DNA of 64,000 nucleotides, taken from positions 14,483,001 to 14,547,000 of the forward strand of contig CM044311.1 of assembly GCA_024291935.2 (NCBI GenBank), read 5' to 3'. The position numbers were made by a program, and so were the translations under genes. This stretch comes from Okapia johnstoni. Taxonomy: Eukaryota; Chordata; Mammalia; Artiodactyla; Giraffidae. Position 1 is the stretch's first letter. Each line of letters begins with the position of its first letter. Below the pieces are notes generated by a model that worked only from the letters and a program-made list of their open reading frames with translations, made no database searches and had not been told where the DNA came from. Below, one piece after another: positions 21,057-32,479 of this stretch.

Positions 21057-22560
21057 TCTTTCTTATAGTTCACTCATTTACCAAAGAAATCTCTTGGGAA
21101 TTATCATACCACAACTAAATCATGTTGGAGTGCCAAGAATTCAAGGAGTGGTCTTGTACTACCCCCAACCCAGCCCACTCCACTCCATTCTTGACATATA
21201 ACCTTTTTTGGCAAACAGAGAATGAAAAAAGGAATCAAAAACTTAAAAAGAAAAAAATGTGCTGCTCTCAGCCTTTGTCTTTTCTTCCTAGGTAGCCTTG
21301 GGGTAAAATTTTTGGCTACAAATGAAACAATAAGGAACCCTAATCAGTTTTTTGAAATGCAAGCTCACCATAATTAAAAGCTGGAAACTCTTTCAAACTG
21401 TCATTTGTAGCACAAAAAGGTATACCAATTTGATTATTAGCATTTCTCCAGATTGGACAAATTAGCCCTCTCTATAATTACTGACATGTTTAACCATAAA
21501 ATCAGCAAACTGATAATCAAGTTGGAACATAAAGAAATGTAACTGTCATCTCTCAGAAACACATGAGATTTGAAATGCAATGCTTACATGTGGGTAAAAT
21601 TTAACTAATAGTATATGAGATTTCAGGTGCCTGCCCTGTTCACCACTTGGACAGATAGCAGAAATTCTTATGCATGTTGAGGTCAGACCATGATGGCATT
21701 TGATCTTAAGTTAAGAGGAAAAGTCCTTTGGGTACAACATCCCTTAGTCTAGAAACTGACTGTTTAAGAATTAGTGTCATTGAGAACCACAGTTTAAAAT
21801 TTGCAAAACTGGGTGACTTGGCTTTATTTTGAAGCAGATACTTAAGGTTTTTGTGGACTCATAACATTGAAAATATTAGGGACAAATCGCAGAATAAGCT
21901 CTTGCAAATGGAGTCAAAATAGTTAAGACATCATGGAGAAAGGACAAGGCCTGCAGTGTAGAATTTCTCAACTGGCTTTGCTTCCCGGAAAAAAAAAAAA
22001 AAGGCAAATCAACTGTGGAACTTTGCTCAGATGTCAGTCAGAATTTCCAATTTCAGCTTCAAAGATATGGGTGGATTCAAGCAGATAATCTCCCAAGCCT
22101 CCAAAATAAAATTATGAATTGAGGAAAATGCTGAACATTTTGTTTTAGCACCTCGATCCCCACTTTGGGTCCCGGTAATACAGATACTCCCTTCTCACAT
22201 TCCTGACCTCCAGATTAATAGCTTCTCTGTGTCATATGCCCTCAAGGTCCTGCTAGTTGACAGCTAGCTTAGGTTAATCTGTATTAAAATCTTATCTCAC
22301 TAGAAACAGAAAAAAAATATTTTAATTGATGCCTTCTAAGGACATGACTTAGCTTCCCCAGGCTTGCACAGATATAGGGGGTTAGAATCATAGGTCTGCC
22401 AGTCCACAGAGTAAACATAATCCATCTTTTTGGAGCATGAACTTTACTTGAACATTGTATTTTCTTGGCAAAATGCCGGCTCTGACTCAGGGACTGGTTT
22501 GGGTACTTGGTATGCCTCTCACAAACCCTGGTCAAGATCCTTTCTCTTGTCTAGTTGGAG
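21057..22560. other. Unassigned sequence, repeat-poor
   Basis: About 1.5 kb with no recent repeat. An A run occurs near 21990. No gene structure or RNA fold I can support. Confidence 0.5.
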
Positions 22561-22567
22561 ATGGAGA

Positions 22568-22708
22568 AATAATAATATTAGATCTAATAATATAATAATA
22601 TTAGATCTAATATTAATAATATTAGATATTGTTTCTAATAATGGTTATTTAAATAATAGTATTAAATAATATTAGATATTATTGTTTCTAATTAGAAACA
22701 ACAATAAT
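22568..22708. repeat. AT-rich palindrome cluster
   Basis: Contains a perfect 20-bp palindrome at 22596-22615 (taatattagatctaatatta) and another at 22682-22701 (ttgtttctaattagaaacaa). The unit aatattagat recurs several times, also just past the SINE at 22943. Prone to hairpins. Confidence 0.85.
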
Positions 22709-22937
22709 GTTTAATAACTTCCCCAGTGGCTCAGTGGTAAAGAATCTGCCTTCGGTGCAGGAAACTCAGGAGACTCTGGTTCAATCCCTGGGACAGGAAG
22801 ATCCCCTGGAAGAGGGCATGGCAACCCACTCCTGTATTCTTGCCTGGAGAATTCTGTGGACAGAGGAGCCTGGCAGGCTATACAGTGCATGGGGTCGCAA
22901 AGAGTCGGATACGACTGAAGCGACTGAGCACAGAATG
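22709..22937 (+). repeat. Bov-tA SINE
   Basis: Head acttccccagtggctcagtg, core gggacaggaagatcccctgg and tail ggatacgactgaagcgactg. Possible TSD caataat at 22702-22708 and 22938-22944, placing it inside the AT palindrome cluster. Confidence 0.92.
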
Positions 22938-23097
22938 CAATAATATTAGATACAGATATGCAAGCAAACATTTTCAATATAAAAATTACTCAATATAATG
23001 TAAAATTTAGAGCTACAAGAAGAATCATATTTGGAGTGGACCTGCTTTACACAAAGGTCTCAGTCCTTATAGCTTCTAGGCATGGAGTGTCTGCATG

Positions 23098-23318
23098 GGA
23101 TTTTTAAAATTAATTTTTATTGGAGTTTAGTTGCTTTAATTGTAATTACATTAGTTTCTACTGTACAGAAAAATGAATCCACTGTGCATATACATATATC
23201 TCCTCTTTCTTGGATTTTCTTCCCATTTAGATTACCACAGAGGACTAAGTAGAGATCCTTAAGCTATACAGTGAGGTTTTCATTAGTTATCTATTTTATG
23301 CGCAGTATCAGTCTCTTT
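23098..23318 (-). mobile_element. L1 3' UTR, antisense
   Basis: Reads aatttttattggagtttagt, tttctactgtacagaaaaat, tcttggattttcttcccatt and cattagttatctattttatg, the antisense artiodactyl L1 3' UTR. No ORF2 part. Confidence 0.78.
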
Positions 23319-23821
23319 CCTCTGCTTTTGGAAGTGCTTCATTGAGAATGCTCTAGAAGAACTAAATCTTAGTGCCAAGGAATCACATTACTGGTAGAAA
23401 TTACCAGCTGGTTCGATAAGGCTATGTCGACTCTTACAATTGCAGCAAGAGGCTTTGATTCACTACCTGGTCTATACCCTGTCTCTGTGACCTGGTATTT
23501 GGAATTGTGTCTTACCCTAGAAGAGTCATTCAAAAGAAATGGGCAAAGGGAAATATACATAAACCGAGTAGGTAAACAGGTACAGTAGGTTAGTTTCTTT
23601 AAAGAAAACATAGGAGAATTTGTTCTCTTTTTCCCAGAATTCTACTTTTTTTTTTTTTCATATATTCTCCCATCTCCCAGCTTCAAAGCACTGACTGTGA
23701 AGAGGTATAAATTTGTTCATTTAAAACATGCACTTTCTCAGAAAAGCCAATGTATTGTTCAGGAATTCATATACAGGTAGGGATCTCTAATATAAACAAG
23801 GAAATGTCAAAGGGTTGAGAT
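23319..23821. other. Unassigned sequence
   Basis: Mixed sequence with a T run at ~23647-23659. No recognised repeat. Confidence 0.45.
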
Positions 23822-23834
23822 ACACAGAGGATTT

Positions 23835-24113
23835 GCTGCTGCTGCTGCTGCTAAGTCGCTTCAGTCGTGTCCGACTCTGTGCGACCCCATAGACAGCAGC
23901 CCACCAGGCTCCGCCGTCCCTGGGATTCTCCAGGCAAGAACACTGGAGTGGGTTGCCATTTCCTTCTCCAGCGCATGAAAGGGAAAAGTGAAAGTGAAGT
24001 CGCTCAGTCGTGTCCGACTCTTAGTGACCCCATGGACTGTAGCCTACCAGGCTCCTCCATCCATGGGATTTTCCAGGCAAGAGTACTGGAGTGGGGTGCC
24101 ATTGCCTTCTCCG
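23835..24113 (-). repeat. Bov-A2 SINE with 13-bp TSD
   Basis: (GCT)n tail complement, two monomers and the gaaagtgaaagtgaagtc linker. Perfect direct repeats acacagaggattt at 23822-23834 and 24114-24126. Very similar to the copy at 15360-15640, implying recent origin. Confidence 0.95.
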
Positions 24114-24126
24114 ACACAGAGGATTT

Positions 24127-25281
24127 AGAATGTTCTTTTTCTGAAGGTGGACGGTGAGAGTATGTTTTATTTTACTATACAGTTTTATTATCTGTGTACC
24201 TGTGTATAATATACTTCTCAATAAAAATCAGGCCACACATGAAAATAAATTCCAAGTGTTATTTAAATAAACAATTTGATACCATAAACTTCACAAAGAG
24301 TAAAACAAAGACAAAAAGTTATGCTCTTCCTGGAGGCAAAAAGGGCCCAGGACCACACTCTTGCTTATAATGTGGTAAAAGAAGATAAAGATATAGAGTT
24401 GGCAGTAGGAGATGGAGTCATGAAAGAAGTGACAATTTGTTTTAACCTCAAAAAGTCCTCTGACCAGGGCATTATTCCTGCAACTGTTGTCATTATAGTC
24501 CCCTCTGATTTGTCTGATTAAAATCAGTCCACATTGTTTCATGAGACATTATCTATCTGATTCCTCAGATGAAAGTTAAAAGCTAAAAGATGAAAGAATT
24601 TTCAGGAAAGGTGAAAATTTATATATATGATATATCATGAAGCCAATGAAGCTTAATTGCAGGACCCTTCACTTACACTAAATCCAGCCAGGCCCTGAGA
24701 GAGGCCCTCACCATGTACCTCTCGGTCACAGGTCTTTGTTAATTTGCAAAAGTAAAGCATGTCAACTACAATCTCTCAAGTTTGTTAAATTTCTCCATTC
24801 CAACTCATGCTTCCCTCTTGTGTTTAGTGATGCTGGAATAGCAATTAATGGTTTCATGGTTAGTCTACAAAGGGGCATTCATTTGAGAATACATTTAGTT
24901 TGTGTTAGTAGGATATATTTTTGTGGATTACAGTCACATGCATGAACAGTTATATTATTGCTAGAGAACTTAGTGAAGGAATGGTTTCTGCAAATGTTCC
25001 ATCCACCAGCTGCACTGATTCTCCTAGCATCCCTTCATGAAGAACAGAACCACAAGTTATTTCATGACACTATTATGTTCTATGACATACACCCCTTGTA
25101 ATATATGGGTAAGCACAGGAAAAACAAGGTTTCTAAATGTCAGAGCTAGAAGGCAGTATGTGGACAATTGTTTCACACCAAACAAGTTAATATAAGACTG
25201 TAAGTTTAGAATTTGTTTCTCATTGGCAGTTAGTCAAAATAGAAATCCTCTCCCATCAGAATTATTCTCAAAAAGCATGGT
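24127..25281. other. Unassigned sequence
   Basis: About 1.15 kb without recognised repeats. A 66-codon open frame at 24321-24521 has no recognisable domain and no splice or start context I can defend. Confidence 0.5.
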
Positions 25282-25292
25282 AACATGTATTA

Positions 25293-25762
25293 GTTCAGCT
25301 CAGTTCAGTCACTCAGTCGAGTCCAACTCTTGGCAACCCCATGGACTGCAGCATGCCAGGCCTCCCTGTCCATTACCAACTCCCAGAGTTTGCTCAAACT
25401 CATGTCCATCGAATTGGTGATGCCATCCAACCATCTCATCCTCTGTCGTCCCCTTCTCCCACTTTTAATCTTTCCCAGCATCAGGGTCTTTTCAAATGAG
25501 TCAGCTCTTCACATCAAGTGGCCAAAGTATTGGAGTTTCAGCTTAAGCATCATTCCTTCCAATGAACACCCAGGAAAGATCTCCTTTAGGATGGACTGGT
25601 TGGATCTCCTTGCGGTCCAAGGGACTCTCAAGAGTCGTCTCCAACACCACAGTTCAAAAGCATCAATTCTTTGGTGCTCAACTTTCTTTACAGTCCAACT
25701 CTCACATACATACATGACTACTGGAAAAGCCATAGCTTTGACTAGATGGACCTTTGTTGGCA
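25293..25762 (-). mobile_element. 5'-truncated BovB with 11-bp TSD
   Basis: Reverse-oriented BovB covering the last ~470 bp. Direct repeats aacatgtatta at 25282-25292 and 25763-25773 mark a complete insertion event whose 5' end lies at the LPTKVHLVKAM-coding point. Readable on the minus strand as VMYVCESWTVKKVEHQRIDA with stops further on. Confidence 0.93.
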
Positions 25763-25773
25763 AACATGTATTA

Positions 25774-26657
25774 ATACAATTACAAATACACCATATTTGA
25801 ACAGAAATGAGCATGTTCTATTCATCCTAAGAGTATTGAATTGTAGTTTAGAATATTTAATGCATCTAATTGAATCAAGACACTATCAACAGGAAATGAA
25901 CTAGGAAGAAAGATAAAATTGATATAAGTCAATTGGTATGAACATCACCAGATCATTCAAGAGGCGAAAAAATCCCTTCTTTTTGATGAATCTACTGACT
26001 TCAGTAGTTTAGTACTGTGATCTTTGTTGTGCCCTGTTACAGGGAGAAAAAATTTCATTCAACACTGTTTAAAGGAAATCAGATTATTTTCAAAATCTAG
26101 ATGTCAATAATATCTGCAGTGAATCAAACAGAACTTATATTGATCAAAAAAGTTGCTTTTCAAATAAAGAATTAAGAAAATTAAAAGTTCACAGCCTGTT
26201 ATAATCCTGGTTATCTGAATCCAAGACTGGAGGTGGTGTGTATTATTTTATTTGGAAGCTACTTTTATGAAGACCAATGCTAAAACAACTCAGATTCTCT
26301 GGATGAATGAGTAAAAGCTCTCAACACAACTCCCAAAAATTAAGTAAGTGTTTACTTGGATTTCATGTAAATAAGTAAAAATACAGCAGAACGATGTCTT
26401 AATCACAAGGATGAACAGTATTGTTCTTTGAGGCAGTGCAGCTACTGCATTTTTAAGTGAAAGAGATTTGTCCTTTAGTGATTGCTATGAAATTTTACAA
26501 CCTTAAAATAATGTAGACAGTATGAGTAACTTCAAATTAATTGCTGAATTGGTTGATCTTTGCACAAGCACTTGGGAAAATATAAAAATGGACAAAATGG
26601 GACAACTCATTTGCCCACAAGAATTAATCAAAATAACTGGAGGTCTCCACAAAATGA
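25774..26657. other. Unassigned AT-rich sequence
   Basis: No confident family. A short FDESTD-like translation near 25984 recalls hAT transposases, but nothing around it supports that reading. Confidence 0.45.
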
Positions 26658-26658
26658 A

Positions 26659-26897
26659 ATAATGAGACTTCCCTAATGGCTCAACAGATAAAGAATCTGC
26701 CGGCAATGCAGGAGACATGGGTTCAATCTCTGACTCAGGTCCTCTGGAGGAGGAAATGACACCCCACTCCAGTATTTCTTGCCTGAGAAATCTCATGGAC
26801 AGAGAAGCCTGGCATACTACAGTCCATGAGGTCACAAAGAGTCAGACATGACTGAGTGACTAAGCACACACACATACACCCGCGCACACACACACAT
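26659..26897 (+). repeat. Bov-tA SINE plus (CA)n tail
   Basis: Head gagacttccctaatggctca, core tctgactcaggtcctctgga, tail cagacatgactgagtgacta, followed by a CA-rich run at 26866-26897. Probable TSD aaaatgaa at 26651-26658 and 26898-26905, so the CA run belongs to the insertion. Confidence 0.9.
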
Positions 26898-26905
26898 AAA
26901 ATGAA

Positions 26906-27970
26906 GGAGCAGATAAAATAAATCAGACATCAGTTATCATGGCATTATGGTAGACTGCACAGTAGGTGGTATAAACAAAGATTATTGGTAATTTTTGTGT
27001 GTTTCTATCATAACGGAATATCCTGTTAAGTAATTGTAAATTTTTTAATAGCTAAAGACCACGTATCTGTGATGTTATTCAATAAAATGAAACTAGCTTT
27101 GGACAGTTATAACCATTGAACGACATTTAAATGTTTATCACATTTAATCTTTGGAAAAGACCCATCTCCACGGTGCTTGAAATTGTTGACTATTTCACTA
27201 TTTTGTAAACTTTGTGTGTTTTTGCTGCAGGTTTTGCCAGTGATACTTTAAAATCCTTGCCAGCTTTCCAAATTTTAAAGAGTCATATGTAATATGGCCT
27301 ACTCTTTATGACACTGTTGCAAAATTTAAAGGACCCTACAATATGTTTTGGACACTTGAAATAAGCTTGAAAAACCAAGATGCAAGATTTTATTCAAAAG
27401 TTGATAAAGGCTAAATGTATTATTTATACTTGAAAAGTTATTTTTGAATCATTTGAAAAAATAAGTGAGATATTTGGACAATTTGGATGCATATGAAGAG
27501 TGTCTTCTTTTGTCTTTTTGAAATGTGTTTAAGCTTTGGGGAAGATTGAAATAAAGTGAATTAAATGTGAAGTGGAAGAGCTAAGATGTAATTAATATAA
27601 ATCACATTGATATAATGAAAAAACTGAGCAAAAAATGTTCAGATCATATCAAAGACGTAATTAAGATAATGAAAAGTTTTAAACGGAAGTAATGAGTAGC
27701 TCCTAAATTGCTTGATAAGTCAATTAATGAAGACTGATTTGACATGAAATATTGACAATGTCAGAGGTACTGCAATGAGGGCTTTGATGGAAACTGTTTT
27801 GTTATGTCATCAATTCAAAATACCAGTCAATGCAGAAGAACATGTACAACGCCCTGAAATTATACAGCTCATGTAAGAAGAAAATATGAATAGGGCTTTG
27901 ACAGGGCCTTCTGAAAACATGACAAAATTTCAAAACATTTAAATCTGCTACCAATAACAAATTGCAGAAA
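26906..27970. other. Unassigned AT-rich sequence, host of L1 insertion
   Basis: About 1.06 kb, very AT-rich, with no open frame of note. It continues past the L1 at 29510 (atcatccgtaatacaaacaa). It could be an old decayed element, but I cannot name one. Confidence 0.45.
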
Positions 27971-27989
27971 GAAATAAAGTGGTCTAAGT

Positions 27990-29062
27990 CTCTTTAACAA
28001 GTGGTGCTGGGAAAACTGGTCAACCACTTGTAAAAGAATGAAACTAGAACACTTCCTAACACCATACACAAAAATAAACTCAAAATGGATTAAAGATCTA
28101 AACGTAAGACCAGAAACTATAAAACTCCTAGAGGAAAACATAGGCAAAACACTCTCCGACATAAATCACAGCAGGATCCTCCATGACCCACCCCCCAGAA
28201 TATTGGAAATAAAAGCAAAAATAAACAAATGGGACCTAATTAAAATTAAAAGCTTTTGCACAACAAAGGAAACTATAAGCAAGGTGAAAAGACAGCCTTC
28301 AGAATGGGAGAAAATAATAGCAAACGAAGCAACAGACAAACAATTAATCTCAAAAATATACAAGCAACTCCTGCAGCTGAATTCCAGAAAAATAAACGAC
28401 CCAATCAAAAAATGGGCCAAAGAACTAAACAGACATTTCTCCAAAGAAGACATACAGATGGCTAACAAACACATGAAAAGATGCTCAACATCACTCATTA
28501 TTAGAGAAATGCAAATCAAAACCACAATGAGGTACCATTACACACCAGTCAGAATGGCTGCTATCCAAAAGTCTACAAGCAATAAATGCTGGAGAGGGTG
28601 TGGAGAAAAGGGAACCCTCTTACACTGTTGGTGGGAATGCAAACTAGTACAGCCACTATGGAGAACAGTGTGGAGATTCCCTTAAAAAACTGGGAAATAG
28701 AACTGCCATATGACCCAGCAATCCCACTGCTAGGCATATACACCGAGGAAACCAGAATTGAAAGAGATGCGTGTACCCCAATGTTCATCGCAGCACTGTT
28801 TACAATAGCCAGGACATGGAAGCAACCTAGATGTCCATCGGCAGACGAATGGATAAGGAAGCAGTGGTACATATACACAATGGAATATTACTCAGCCATT
28901 AAAAAGAATACATTTGAATCCGTTCTATTGAGATGGATGAAACTGGAGCCCATTATACAGAGTGAAGTGAGCCAGAAAGAAAAAGCACCAATACAGTATA
29001 CTAATGCATGTATATGGAATTTGAAAGATGGTAATGGTAACCCTATATGTGAGACAGAATAA
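27990..29062 (+). pseudogene. L1 ORF2 C-terminal part, frameshifted
   Basis: L1 ORF2 encodes endonuclease and reverse transcriptase; only the region C-terminal to the RT is present. Frame 3 is open from 27990 (KWCWENW...) through [20 protein letters not shown] to 28685. It contains the Cys-rich motif C-x3-C-x7-H-x4-C (CWRGC...HCWWEC) near residues 183-200 of the 215-codon frame beginning at 28038. A one-base insertion in the run gattccctt near 28678-28682 shifts the frame. The remainder (KNWEIELPYDPAIPLLGIYT...) continues in the next frame to 29062. No catalytic domain remains. Confidence 0.9.
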
Positions 29063-29388
29063 GAGAGACACAGATGCATAGAACAGTCCTGTGGACTCTG
29101 AGGGAGAAGGTGAGGGTTGGACGTTCTGGGACAATAACATTGAAACATGTGTATTGTCATGTGTGAGGCAGAGCACCATTCCATGTTCTGTGCATGGGAT
29201 GGATGCTCGGGGATGGAGCGTTGGGATGACACAGAGGGATGGGGGGGGTGGGGTGGGAGGGGGGTTTGGGAGGGGGAGCACGTGTGAATCCATGGCTGGT
29301 TCATGTCGATGTATGGCAGGAACTACTACAGTATTGTAAAGTAGTTGGCCCCCAACTAAAATAAAAAAAAAAATAAAAAAAAAAAAAA

Positions 29389-29473
29389 TGAACAAGACAG
29401 ACAAGGGCTAATTTTTTGGTGGAAGAGTTAAATAATATGCAAATAAACAAAGAAGATAATTTTACACACACAC
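29389..29473 (+). other. Probable L1 3'-transduced flank (85 bp)
   Basis: Non-L1 sequence between two A tracts and inside the TSDs. It carries AATAAA at 29442-29447, 26 bases before the second A run, as expected if transcription of the source L1 read through its own signal and ended at a downstream one. Ends with a short (CA)n. Confidence 0.75.
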
Positions 29474-29729
29474 AAAAAAAAAAAAAAAAAAAGAAATAAA
29501 GTGGTCTAAATCATCCGTAATACAAACAAATTTCAATCAATCATGCAAAAGACAGAATTCTCTTTCTATTTTCTCAATAGAAAATTATATGCTAAGATAA
29601 TCATCAGACAAAGGAAAAATTAAAAGGTTAAGCAGCCACATTATGTAGGAAAAAGTATTAAACAGGTGAATTGGAGGTTAATTAATAAAAGATACCATAT
29701 TTTTTGAAAGAGAGATTTGTTGTATCTTT

Positions 29730-29941
29730 GGCAGCTTCCCTGATGGTTCAAGTAGTTAAGACTCAACCTGCAATTCAGGAAAACACTGGAGATGTGGGTT
29801 CAATCCCTGGGCTGGGAAGAACCCCTGGAGAAGGGGTAACCCACTCCGGTATTCTCACCTGGGAAATCCCATGGACAGAGGAGATGGATAGACTGTAGTC
29901 CATGGGGTTCCAAAGAGTCAGATACAACTGAGCACACACAA
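29730..29941 (+). repeat. Bov-tA SINE
   Basis: Head agcttccctgatggttcaag, core gggctgggaagaacccctgg, tail cagatacaactgagcacaca. Moderately diverged. Confidence 0.9.
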
Positions 29942-30128
29942 GTATGTATGCACTATTATTTTTTAATTTGTAATTTGTTGTTAGTATTATTCTAAGAAAG
30001 CAGTTAATTTTCCTTATAATATTGTGTTAGTTTTCTTAAATAGAGCTTCTCATATTAATTACATTTTTAGTATCTACAGAAACTTGGATCCTGTCCCGAT
30101 TTTGCAAGTTTGGGTAGAAGAAGGGAAG

Positions 30129-30331
30129 ATGTGTGTGTGCTCAGTCTTGTCTGACCCTTTTCAATCCCGTGGGTGGTACTCCCTCTGTCCATGGAATTTC
30201 CCATGCAAGCATACTGGAGTGGGTTGCCATTTCCTCCTCTAGTATATCTCCCCCACCCAGGGATTGAATTCACATCTCCCGTGTCTCCTACAGTGGCAGG
30301 CAAACTCTTTACCATTGAGCAACCTGGGAAA
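30129..30331 (-). repeat. Bov-tA SINE
   Basis: Reverse orientation: tail gtgtgctcagtcttgtctga, core ctcctctagtatatctcccc, head complement caacctgggaaacactg. Inverted relative to the copy at 29730, about 190 bp apart. Confidence 0.9.
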
Positions 30332-30824
30332 CACTGTCCATATTTTGGGCATTTCAGACTTACCCATTCTAGCCCTGATTGTAGGGAAATGGTTTTCAGG
30401 ACATGAGGTTTCTTCAAAGGTGCTTTACAAAGAAAAAAGAAATGAGATTAATTTACAGATGTCCACTCCTTAATTTTCTCCTCCAGTAGACACAACCATG
30501 GCTCTGGTGACCCCTTCTTTACAATAGCTCAGGAGACAGCATGTTTTTCTTTAATAAGGAAGGTTATGATGTTTCCACTTGGATGAAAACACCATCTTTA
30601 ATCTGTATGGTCTGCTGAATCTCCACCTCAATCATGAAATGCTTGACTTTCTTTCTTCTTTCATTGTGCATCAGCCACAGGGTCCCTGAGTCCCTTACCT
30701 CCAGGATAAGTGTCTATTATCAGTACAGGATGCAAAAACAACATGAGCGTGAAGCTAAAAAGCAGTAAGAGGACTTTGAAAACCAAATTCTTATTTATTC
30801 AGTCATGAATGTATTCATACAACT

Positions 30825-30861
<37 letters not shown>

Positions 30862-31133
30862 AGGGCCTCTTATAGATCTTATCCATAGGAGACATGAGAA
30901 AACCAAATATAACTTCAAGTGTTCAACAAATATAACAAATGTTCAAGATCTGGTGATAGGAACCTATGACTGCAAAGGTGCTAGATTTTGAACTACTGGC
31001 CTAGTGTGACTGGTGAAAATGAAACCAAAAAGTCTGCTCTTCTCTGTTGCTTTCTTCTCATTACCTGCCTACCCCCCTTCTCTAGAGATCATTGTGGCTG
31101 ATGACTCAGGATGATAATGGGCTGAACTATGTT
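30332..31133. other. Unassigned sequence with (TA)n
   Basis: No recognised repeat apart from the TA run at 30826-30858. Confidence 0.45.
30826..30858. repeat. (TA)n microsatellite
   Basis: About 15 uninterrupted TA units. Confidence 0.95.
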
Positions 31134-31147
31134 AAAGTCAACTTGGG

Positions 31148-31496
31148 GGACTTCTCTGATGGTACAGTGGATAGGAATTCACCTGCCGGTGCAGGGGAAA
31201 ATGGGTTGAACCCTTGGTCTGGGAAGATCCCACATGCAGTGGAGCAACTAAGTCTGTGCCTCATAACTATTGAGACTGTGCTCTAGACCCTGGGAGCCAC
31301 AACTTCTGAGATCACGCGCCTCACCTACTGAAATCCGTGTGCCTTAAAGCCTGTGCTCCACATCAAGAAGTCATCAGAATGAGAAGCCTGCACACCGCAA
31401 AGAAGAGTAGCCCCCACTGACCACAACTAGAGAAAACCTGCATGCAGCAAAGAAGACCAGTGCAGACAAAAACAAATAAATAAAATAAAAAAATAT
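31148..31496 (+). repeat. CHR-1-type SINE with 14-bp TSD
   Basis: tRNA-like head gacttctctgatggtacagt, B-box-like gggttgaaccct, then the long CHR body (gatcccacatgcagtggagc, cctgtgctccacatcaagaa, acaccgcaaagaagagtagc) and an A-rich (aaataaat)n tail. Direct repeats aaagtcaacttggg (31134-31147) and aaagtcaacctggg (31497-31510) differ at one base. Confidence 0.9.
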
Positions 31497-31510
31497 AAAG
31501 TCAACCTGGG

Positions 31511-32040
31511 TAATCTTGGAAATACCTTCTCCAATTTCTGTTTTATTTCCCTCTGCTACGTAATATTTTCAGATATTTGTCCCAACTGCTGTCTTCAAAC
31601 TGAATAACTGTATCCTCAGGATGGTTATGACATATTTTTGCTATGACGCAGATGCAACAACTTTCCATAATCCCCTGCATGAACTCAGCCTGGGCCATGC
31701 CGCTTTAGTCATGGTCACTTTGGTCAGGGTGTTTTATCATCCCTTCTAACTTGTGTCCCATCAGAGCTTCAGGAGGAATGGCTGGTGGCTTTTATCTGAT
31801 ACTACAAATTCCCCTTCTGAAATTTCACTTGTATTGACTCTGCTCACAATTGTGGGAGACTAGTTCATCTAATAAATCTCTATCCCATAACACTAATAAC
31901 GGCTCTGAATTCCTCCTTGAATTCTAACAGATAGAGTGATTAGTCCCAGAAGTGGTTCCAGAAGCATAAAACTTTAAAGATGAGAATCTGGAATTGGTTT
32001 TCTCATCTTCCTAGATGAGAAAAGTCGTAGTCAGAAAGGA
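31511..32040. other. Unassigned, possible old LTR tail
   Basis: The text around 31870-31930 (ctaataaatctctatcccat ... ttctaacagatag) resembles the end of an old ERVL-class LTR, but too little matches to assign it. Confidence 0.35.
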
Positions 32041-32042
32041 CA

Positions 32043-32478
32043 GTCAAACTTATGGTTTTTCTGGCAATCATGTACACATGTGAGAGTTGGACCATCAAGA
32101 AGGCTAAACACCAAAGATTGATGCTTTCGAACTGTGGTGTTGGAGAAGACTTTTGAGAGTCCCTTGGGCAGCAAGGAGAGCAAACCAATCAATCCTAAAG
32201 GAAATCAATCTTGAGTATTCATTGGAAGGACTGATGCTGAAGCTGAAACTCCAATACTTTGGCCACCTGTTGCAAAGAGCTGATTCTTTGGAAAAGGCCC
32301 TAATACTGAGGAAGACTGAAGGCAGGAGAAGGAGGCATCAAAGGATGAGATGGTTGAATGGCATCATTGACTCAATGGACATAAACTTGAGAAAACTCAA
32401 GGAGATAGTGAAGGAAGCCTGGTATGCTACAGTCCATGGGGTCACAGTCAGACATGACTTAGTGATTGAACAACATAC
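32043..32478 (+). mobile_element. BovB 3' fragment
   Basis: 5'-truncated sense copy starting near atggtttttctggcaatcat. The peptide [20 protein letters not shown] and the C-terminal Arg-rich segment are readable in a 135-codon frame (32153-32560) that reads through the terminus. Terminus gtgattgaacaacatacata. Confidence 0.9.
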
Positions 32479-32479
32479 A

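Larger units (their letters stand above)
27988..29492 (+). mobile_element. 5'-truncated L1 with TSD and double poly(A)
   Basis: Direct repeats gaaataaagtggtctaa at 27971-27987 and 29493-29509 bracket the insertion. It contains the last third of L1 ORF2 (27990-29062), a G-rich 3' UTR (29063-29357, with a G-run block near 29240-29275), a first A-rich tract (29358-29388), an 85-bp extra segment (29389-29473) and a terminal A run (29474-29492). Low decay of ORF2 indicates an artiodactyl L1 lineage rather than an old mammalian one. Confidence 0.93.

Noticed and set aside
25974..26110. FDESTD-like peptide recalling hAT transposases
   Set aside because: Only six residues match. The surrounding translation has stops and no further family motifs.
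28573..29404. Minus-strand frames of 101-159 codons with hydrophobic stretches
   Set aside because: They are antisense shadows of L1 ORF2 and its G-rich 3' UTR.
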